Under the pieces are notes generated by a model. That model saw only the letters and a list, made by a program, of their open reading frames with translations. It did no database searches and had not been told where the DNA came from. Of a DNA stretch of 36,157 bases, positions 30,693 to 36,157 are shown in pieces (position 1 is the stretch's first letter; every line of letters begins with the position of its first letter). Position numbers and translations under genes: made by a program. The stretch comes from Azoarcus sp. Lineage in GTDB: Bacteria; Pseudomonadota; Gammaproteobacteria; Burkholderiales; Rhodocyclaceae. Location: positions 1-36,157 of the forward strand of contig JAITMK010000011.1 of NCBI GenBank assembly GCA_031277415.1, in the 5' to 3' direction.

Positions 30693-31819
30693 TGAGCGAG
30701 ACTGCGGCCTCACCGAATTTCCTGCCGTCCATGCCCGGCTTCTCCACCCGCCTGATTGGCTGGCAGCGTACCCATGGCCGACATGGCCTGCCGTGGCAAG
30801 GCACGCGCGATCCTTACCGGATATGGCTCTCCGAGATCATGTTGCAGCAAACGCAGGTCGCCACCGTGATCCCGTATTACGCGCGCTTTCTCGAACGCTT
30901 CCCCAACATCGAGGCGCTGGCCGCCGCGCCGGTGGAAGAGGTCATGGCGCTCTGGAGCGGTCTGGGCTATTACGCCCGCGCCCGCAATCTGCACCGCGCC
31001 GCGTGCGCGGTGATGGAAGAACACGGCGGGCACTTTCCCGTCACGGCAGCGGCATTGGCCGGACTGCCCGGCGTCGGGCGCTCGACGGCAGCGGCCATCG
31101 CCGCATTCGCAAGCAACGAACGCGCGGCCATTCTGGATGGCAACGTCAAACGGGTGTTGTGTCGCGTCTTCGGAATCGAAGGGTTTCCCGGCGAACGCGC
31201 GACAGAGGAACGATTATGGGCGCTGGCCGAATCCCTGCTGCCGGAAAACGCCGGGGACATCGGCATCTACATTCAGGCGCAAATGGATTTGGGAGCCACC
31301 GTGTGCACACGCACCCGCCCTGCCTGCGAAGCCTGCCCGCTCGCGGCGCAATGCGCGGCCCTCGCAACGGGACGGGTAGCGGAACTGCCCGCCGCGCGCG
31401 CCCGGAAAACGCCGCCGCGCCGCACAGTCCAAGTGGCAGTGGTCATACTGAACGGCAATATCCTGCTGGAACGCCGCCCGCCTGCCGGAATCTGGGGCGG
31501 CCTGTTGGCCCTGCCCGAAATTCCGGAAGGCACCCAGGTTGAAACCTGGGCCATGCACAATCTCGGCACCGATCAGGCCGACGCGCGAGCCTTGCCGACG
31601 CTCGTCCACGCCTTCACGCATTTCACGCTGGAAATCGCGCCCTGGCGCATCGATCTCCCCACCGCTCCCCGGATACTTGCCGAACCGACCTGGCAATGGC
31701 TGGCACCCGGTCAAATCGAATCTGCCGCCTTGCCTGCTCCGGTACGTAAACTCATTCACGTAGCATTGGATGCACTCAAATCAGGACAATCTTTCAATCC
31801 GGCATTGCATGAAGGTTAA
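30692..31819 (+). CDS. mutY: A/G-specific adenine glycosylase MutY
   Basis: The track frame opens at 30281, but the start is the ATG at 30692 (MSETAASPNFLPSMPGF), overlapping the preceding stop. The product is 375 aa. It removes adenine opposite 8-oxoguanine. It has WLSEIMLQQTQVATVIPYY (catalytic Glu), the helix-hairpin-helix LPGVGRSTAAAIAAFA with the catalytic Asp in AILDGNVKRVL, the four-cysteine FeS loop CTRTRPACEACPLAAQC, and a C-terminal NUDIX-like domain (TVQVAVVILNGNILLERRPPAGIWGGLLALPEIP) that reads 8-oxoG. It ends 23 bp from the convergent hsdM. Confidence 0.97.
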   Translation: MSETAASPNFLPSMPGFSTRLIGWQRTHGRHGLPWQGTRDPYRIWLSEIMLQQTQVATVIPYYARFLERFPNIEALAAAPVEEVMALWSGLGYYARARNLHRAACAVMEEHGGHFPVTAAALAGLPGVGRSTAAAIAAFASNERAAILDGNVKRVLCRVFGIEGFPGERATEERLWALAESLLPENAGDIGIYIQAQMDLGATVCTRTRPACEACPLAAQCAALATGRVAELPAARARKTPPRRTVQVAVVILNGNILLERRPPAGIWGGLLALPEIPEGTQVETWAMHNLGTDQADARALPTLVHAFTHFTLEIAPWRIDLPTAPRILAEPTWQWLAPGQIESAALPAPVRKLIHVALDALKSGQSFNPALHEG

Positions 31820-31842
31820 CACTGAGTACAGGCGCAAACACA

Positions 31843-33453
31843 TCATGGCAGCGGCGGCAAGCCCAGTTCTTCCAGAAATTTGTTATGCCGCCCAGTGACT
31901 GCCCTGATTTTTTGGTCCAGCGAAACCAGTTCTGCATGGACTGCCTTGAGGTCGATTTCCTCTTCGCCCTTTGCAGTACTGACATAACGGGAGATGTTCA
32001 GGTTGAAATCGTTCTTTTCGATTTCTTCCATGTCCACCCGCCGCGAATAGCGTATCTCTTCCTTGCGGAACTGATAGGTTAAGACGATTTTCTCGATGTG
32101 CTCATCCAGCAGTTGATTTTGCCGCTTGCCTTTCTCAAAGTGTTCGGCGGCATTGATGAAGAGTACATCGTCCGGCTTCTTGCACTTCTTCAGCACCAGG
32201 ATACACACCGGAATGCCGGTGGAGAAAAACAGGTTGGCGGGTAGCCCGATCACCGTGTCGATATGACCGTCCTTGAGCAGCTTGGTGCGGATGCGTTCTT
32301 CAGCGCCGCCACGGAACAGCACGCCATGCGGCAAGATGATCGCCATCACACCGTCGGGCTTGAGGAAATGGAATCCGTGCAGCAGAAAGGCGAAATCGGC
32401 GGCGGACTTCGGCGCCAGCCCGTAATTCTTGAAACGCACATCCTCACCAAACGCCTCGCTCGGCTCCCAGCGGTAGCTGAATGGCGGATTGGCAACCACC
32501 GCATCAAACTTCGGCACTTTGGCCGGATTGGTTTCGCAGAGCATGTCCCAATCATTGGTCAGCGTGTCACCGTGGAAGATATCGAACTCCGAATCCTTCA
32601 CGCCATGCAGCAGCATGTTCATGCGTGCCAGGTTGTAGGTGGTGACGTTCTTTTCCTGCCCGTAAATCTTGCCAATGCCGTGCGGCCCCATGCGGTGGCG
32701 CACGTTCAACAGCAGCGAGCCGGAACCGCAAGCAAAATCCAGCACGCTGTCCAGATGCGAGCATTTCCCCGTTGCCGGTTCCTGCCCGTCCAGCGTGACG
32801 ATGGCTGACAGGATGCTGGAAATCGGTTGCGGCGTATAGAATTCGCCCGCCTTCTTGCCGGAACCTGCCGCGAATTGGCCGATCAGGTATTCGTAGGCAT
32901 CGCCCAGCGTATCGCTGTCGGTGGAAAACTGGGTCAAGCCCTTGGCGATCTCGCTGATGATCTTGCACAAGCGGGCATTTCGCTCGGCGTAGACTTTGCC
33001 CAGCTTGTCGGAAGCCAGATTAATTTCAGAGAACAGCCCTCGGAAGGTGCTGACAAAAGATTCCTCTTCGATGTATTTGAACCCGGCTTGCAGCGTATTA
33101 AGCAGTTCATTGTTTTGTGTGCGCGCCATCTCTACGATGCTGTCCCAGAGGTAGTCCGGATCAATCACATAGTGCACTTTGCGGCGCATTTGCTTCTCGA
33201 ACTCGGGTACATCCTCAAGATTCTCCTCGTACCAGATCGCTAATGGGGTGCGCTTATCCTCCTCATTAACCGGCTTTGGGTAGTCCGTCCCCAACTCCTT
33301 TTTTGCGGCCGCCTCATAGTTGTCCGACAGATAGCGCAGGAACAGGAAGGCCAGCATGTAATCACGAAAATCATCCGCGTTCATCGCCCCGCGCAACTGG
33401 TCGGCAATGGCCCAGAGAGTTTTACCGAGTTTCTGTTTTTCGTCTTGAGTCAC
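31843..33453 (-). CDS. hsdM: Type I restriction-modification DNA methylase HsdM
   Basis: A 536-aa N6-adenine methylase subunit. The start is GTG at 33453 with AGGAAAGCGAG upstream. The N-terminal HsdM helical domain (TLWAIADQLRGAMNADDFRDYMLAFLFLRYLSD) is followed by the AdoMet motif DFACGSGSLLL (about residues 239-249) and the catalytic NPPF (about 322-325); LPHGVLFRGGAEERIR is typical of motif VIII. The C-terminus ELGLPPLP is the usual end of HsdM, where hsdS normally begins, yet here the convergent mutY lies 23 bp away. So no hsdS follows. It starts 11 bp after prrC. Confidence 0.94.
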   Translation of the reverse strand: MTQDEKQKLGKTLWAIADQLRGAMNADDFRDYMLAFLFLRYLSDNYEAAAKKELGTDYPKPVNEEDKRTPLAIWYEENLEDVPEFEKQMRRKVHYVIDPDYLWDSIVEMARTQNNELLNTLQAGFKYIEEESFVSTFRGLFSEINLASDKLGKVYAERNARLCKIISEIAKGLTQFSTDSDTLGDAYEYLIGQFAAGSGKKAGEFYTPQPISSILSAIVTLDGQEPATGKCSHLDSVLDFACGSGSLLLNVRHRMGPHGIGKIYGQEKNVTTYNLARMNMLLHGVKDSEFDIFHGDTLTNDWDMLCETNPAKVPKFDAVVANPPFSYRWEPSEAFGEDVRFKNYGLAPKSAADFAFLLHGFHFLKPDGVMAIILPHGVLFRGGAEERIRTKLLKDGHIDTVIGLPANLFFSTGIPVCILVLKKCKKPDDVLFINAAEHFEKGKRQNQLLDEHIEKIVLTYQFRKEEIRYSRRVDMEEIEKNDFNLNISRYVSTAKGEEEIDLKAVHAELVSLDQKIRAVTGRHNKFLEELGLPPLP

Positions 33454-33464
33454 AACTCGCTTTC

Positions 33465-34604
33465 CTATTGTCCCTGAAACAGTGCTGTGCTAAATGGGTG
33501 GGTTTTGATGAACTGCCGCAACACCCTGCCAAAGTGTTCCTTGTTTTCCTGCATCATCTCCCTCGGCTCGTACAGCGAGTAATCGCCATGACTCATCAAA
33601 TCGATAACCCGTTTGTAAATGATCTGATTCGGATCATCGCTTTCAGGCGTGATGCACTCATCCCACTTGGCATACCCGAAGAAGCAAGCGGTCTGCTCCA
33701 TCACGCGACGCATCATATTGAAGTGGTGCGTATACAGTGCGCCCGATTTCTCCGCCTCATGCAACTCCACCAGCGATGCAAGGTGATAAAGAAATGGCGT
33801 ACTATCGGTCTCATGTATGATAAAACCCTCTGAGAGCGGCCCTTTGTTCAAAAAATACTTGCGCGGCTTTTTCAGCGTGTTGCACAGTACGTTGAAGAAC
33901 AGCACATGATGCGTGGAAACAACCATCTTTTGCTGTCCGGATGAACTCATCAGCAATTGCGCCAGATGGTGCGCGACCATCACCGCATTATTGTCATCCA
34001 GAGATGATACCGGGTCGTCGATATAGATATACTTGACCCATTTGTATGCTTCAGCGCCATCCAGCGCAAGTTGCACAATGGCGAGGAAGAAGCACCAGAT
34101 GAAGATATTCTCTTCTCCGCGGGAAATTTTTATGTTTTCTTCCCGTTTTGTCTCGTATTCATCGCTTTCTTTCTTTTGCCTGATTTCTCGCGCAAAACTT
34201 ATCTCCCATTCGTTCGCATCGATTTCAAACTCAAAATCAGCATAACGATTAAGCAAAGGACGGATTCGATTGTCCATTTCCAATTCGCCAAGCCCGGCGA
34301 AAAAACGGGAATCCCGGTTGATTTTCAGTACCCGTTCACGGTCGTTCCTGAAATCATTGTCCCAATGGAACAGGTCTTCGGTAAAAGCATTGAAGTAGAG
34401 TGTATCGCGCTGCGTCGTTTCGCCGTCCTCATTGACTTTTCTGCCCAGGTCCCTGAATGCGTTCGACAGCCGGGTTTTGCCTGTACCGTTATAGGCATAG
34501 AGCAGGACGGTTTTTTTATCCTCCAATTCGCTTCGCAAATGATTCGCCAACATAGGCAAGTCGGCAAATGACAGCGGCTGAACTGGAGTGCTGGCTTGTC
34601 TCAT
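33465..34604 (-). CDS. prrC: PrrC-type tRNA anticodon nuclease
   Basis: The start is taken as the ATG at 34604 (MRQASTPVQPLSFADL), overlapping the helicase stop as TGATG; the track start is a GTG nine codons earlier. The product is 379 aa, close to E. coli PrrC (396). It has the ABC-like ATPase half with LLYAYNGTGKTRLS (Walker A), YFNAFTEDLFHWDND, and YIYIDDPVSSLDDN (Walker B). The C-terminal half keeps the R-x3-E pair (MMRRVMEQTACFFGY) and the SHG histidine that, by alignment from memory with the E. coli protein (R320, E324, H356), form its catalytic triad. PrrC normally sits in a type I hsd locus, held silent by the enzyme, and cleaves tRNA-Lys when a phage inhibits restriction. Here it lies directly before hsdM. 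Confidence 0.88.
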   Translation of the reverse strand: MRQASTPVQPLSFADLPMLANHLRSELEDKKTVLLYAYNGTGKTRLSNAFRDLGRKVNEDGETTQRDTLYFNAFTEDLFHWDNDFRNDRERVLKINRDSRFFAGLGELEMDNRIRPLLNRYADFEFEIDANEWEISFAREIRQKKESDEYETKREENIKISRGEENIFIWCFFLAIVQLALDGAEAYKWVKYIYIDDPVSSLDDNNAVMVAHHLAQLLMSSSGQQKMVVSTHHVLFFNVLCNTLKKPRKYFLNKGPLSEGFIIHETDSTPFLYHLASLVELHEAEKSGALYTHHFNMMRRVMEQTACFFGYAKWDECITPESDDPNQIIYKRVIDLMSHGDYSLYEPREMMQENKEHFGRVLRQFIKTHPFSTALFQGQ

Positions 34605-36157
34605 CACTCCAGTCCATCCATAATCCGCCACGCTTTACGGTAAGTGCCTCCGGCGGCACCGAGCGCCGCGTTCCAATCTTGTTCCGACAAATGCTCAAGA
34701 CGCTGGCGAATAGACGGAAGAGAATCACTAGACTTTAGGCCCAATGCCTGCGCTAGACGCGGAGCCGCCCGACGGGGAACACCTAGCAGGCGCAGGGAAA
34801 CCGCCTCATCCGTGGATACTCCATAGAACACCTGTGAGGGGAGATTGGCTAGTTGACTACGCTTATTATCGTCAAGATCAGACGCAGTGATCGCCAGAAG
34901 AGCGTTCAACCCCCAGGAAGAGGTATGTGCAAGTTTTCCGAATAGATTCTGCCCACATTTGGTTAGTGCAGTAATCTCATCGGAACCTTCTCGACTGAAG
35001 TATCTCTCGGCGATGGTGGTTAGTTCTTCCCCATTCACCCAGTCTTTAAGAATGAGTGCGAGTTTGTCGCCATCTGGCGCTCTGCCACCCAGAACCGAGT
35101 TCAGATTTTCACGCAGCTCGGGGACTCGCAGCAGTACCCCCATCATGTCTTGCAAATTGCGGTCTCCATCACGGAATAACCGTTCCCGATTCCAAGAGTC
35201 AGGCCCGATGTTGCCCTTGTGTGTCAGAACTGTTTTGATGCTTTGCAGTGAAAAACCCGTGCTATCCACTAACGTAAGCGGCTGCCCCGGCCTAATCATG
35301 TCGGCAATGTATGTGTCAATGCCCCCCAGCAAATTGCGCGCAATCTGACTGTTTGATGCCCGCAGCTTCTCAAATCCCAATGTTCCGCGCAAAACCTGTT
35401 CAATTTGGGCTGCAAAGTTAGATGGCTTGCCCATTTGCTGATAAGTGTGCACTAGATACTGCAGGAAACTCGACCATTCCGGCTTGCTGTAAACGATCAC
35501 CCCAAGATTGTCCAAGGCATCGCCCGCAGCCTGCGCCAGTTGAATTAACGCAGAACTCAGGTCTCCGGTATTTCGATTGATGAATTTGCGGCGCAGCGAT
35601 ACTTCATTTGCATCTTTGGCGACCAAGGCTACCACGCCGAGTTGCCCTTGAGATACACGTCCCGCCCGTCCAGCGATATTCCAGAAATCCTCTGGCGGCA
35701 TCTCCTGCCCATAGGGGTACTGAGTGGCGGCCATCACCACGCCACTCACAGGAAAGTTCACACCCTGTGCGAGTGTTGTCGTCGCCGCCAGCACATCGAG
35801 ATGGCCTTTTTCAAACAACCACTCCATCAACATTCGCACTTCTTCCGGCAAGCCGCCGTGATGCACGCCGATGCGACGAGAAAGCAAATCTACCAAGGGG
35901 AATTGCTCCCCCATCTCTGCCTTCACATAGTCCTGCACGAAACGCACATCCGCAGGCAGCGGATCAGCGCGTTCGGCTTTCAGCTTTTCAGCCAGCTTCC
36001 AAACGAAATCCGGGCGACTGTGCATGGCGATCACCGGCCCACGTTCCTTCAGCTTCCGTGCGGTGATCGCAGCCAGTATGCCTATATCCTTCGCCTGCGA
36101 CAGAGAAGACGCTAAAGCTTCTTCTTTCCCCAAAGAGAACGCTTCATCCAGCGTAAT
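34604..36157 (-). CDS. Ski2-like DEAD/DEAH helicase, C-terminal part (runs off the window)
   Basis: The frame continues through the window edge (ITLDEAFSLGKEE...), so the track start at 36133 is artificial. About 517 residues are visible. The second RecA-like domain is clear: GPVIAMHSRP, then RIGVHHGGLPEEVRMLMEWLF, VLAATTTLAQGVNFPVSGVVMA and the arginine-finger motif VI GRAGRVSQG. This is the Ski2/Lhr/Brr2 superfamily 2 pattern. The downstream ~330 residues are helical with a helix-hairpin-helix-like end (LLGVPRRAAPRLAQALG). The Walker A/DExH half must lie to the right. Hachiman HamB-type or another defence helicase is possible; I cannot assign one. It is coupled to prrC by TGATG. Confidence 0.85.
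   Translation of the reverse strand: MTLDEAFSLGKEEALASSLSQAKDIGILAAITARKLKERGPVIAMHSRPDFVWKLAEKLKAERADPLPADVRFVQDYVKAEMGEQFPLVDLLSRRIGVHHGGLPEEVRMLMEWLFEKGHLDVLAATTTLAQGVNFPVSGVVMAATQYPYGQEMPPEDFWNIAGRAGRVSQGQLGVVALVAKDANEVSLRRKFINRNTGDLSSALIQLAQAAGDALDNLGVIVYSKPEWSSFLQYLVHTYQQMGKPSNFAAQIEQVLRGTLGFEKLRASNSQIARNLLGGIDTYIADMIRPGQPLTLVDSTGFSLQSIKTVLTHKGNIGPDSWNRERLFRDGDRNLQDMMGVLLRVPELRENLNSVLGGRAPDGDKLALILKDWVNGEELTTIAERYFSREGSDEITALTKCGQNLFGKLAHTSSWGLNALLAITASDLDDNKRSQLANLPSQVFYGVSTDEAVSLRLLGVPRRAAPRLAQALGLKSSDSLPSIRQRLEHLSEQDWNAALGAAGGTYRKAWRIMDGLE

Noticed and set aside
1-36157. tRNA, rRNA genes or a tRNA-based attachment site for the T4SS block
   Set aside because: Reading both strands around the block edges showed no cloverleaf-type sequence or flanking direct repeat suited to an att site.

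Overview
The window looks like a proteobacterial chromosome segment, most likely beta- or gammaproteobacterial. The pst-pho cluster, MscS and FluC channels, MutY and hsd genes all have proteobacterial-type architecture, and most coding DNA is moderately GC-rich. I cannot name a genus from sequence alone. About 18.8 kb of type IV secretion (T4SS) genes sits inside otherwise housekeeping DNA, so part of the window is an integrated or formerly mobile element.

Layout. (1) 1-2105: the start of an HDOD-domain gene (minus strand, cut by the window edge), then mscS-fluC overlapping by 4 bp. (2) 2102-20936: one minus-strand, tightly packed T4SS operon. In transcription order it holds a 52-aa lipoprotein missed by the ORF track, a 159-aa secreted coiled-coil protein, virB2, virB3, virB4, a run of paralogous small lipoproteins mixed with virB4/virB5 debris, an intact virB5, a fourth lipoprotein, virB6, virB8, a membrane protein, virB9, virB10, virB11, a VirD4 coupling protein fused to a phospholipase D-type nuclease, a 62-aa protein, a 761-aa polyvalent protein (HEXXGH metallopeptidase-like plus LPD7-like), and three TrbM-like genes, two of them damaged. 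No relaxase is visible. A palindromic element of up to 78 bp lies at and within the left end and in inverted orientation at the right end. (3) 21064-23533: REP-like palindromes around a two-gene candidate toxin-antitoxin pair, an internally duplicated 189-aa protein and a zeta-type toxin. (4) 23534-24517: a PD-(D/E)XK transposase-family nuclease with a low-complexity tail. (5) 24712-30205: a Pho box followed by pstC-pstA-pstB-phoU-phoB-phoR, without pstS. (6) 30387-31819: a small ABM-domain protein and mutY, overlapping by 1 bp. (7) 31843-36157: a minus-strand defence cassette, namely a Ski2-like helicase (truncated at the edge), a PrrC-type anticodon nuclease and a type I methylase HsdM. No hsdS or hsdR is in the window.

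How the parts work together. The T4SS has the inner-membrane platform (VirB3/B4/B6/B8), the core channel (VirB9/B10 plus a lipoprotein), pilus parts (VirB2/B5), the VirB11 ATPase and a coupling protein. With no relaxase here, but a nuclease-tipped coupling protein and a large peptidase-like protein downstream, it is either a conjugation module whose relaxase is elsewhere or a machine adapted to move proteins. The lipoprotein between virB5 and virB6 is where entry-exclusion lipoproteins lie in IncN/IncW plasmids. It has been amplified to four copies by duplication of a virB4-tail/virB5/lipoprotein unit followed by loss of the extra virB5 copies. The pst-pho block is a standard phosphate-uptake and two-component module. 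The right-hand cassette pairs DNA modification with an RNA-cleaving abortive-infection effector.
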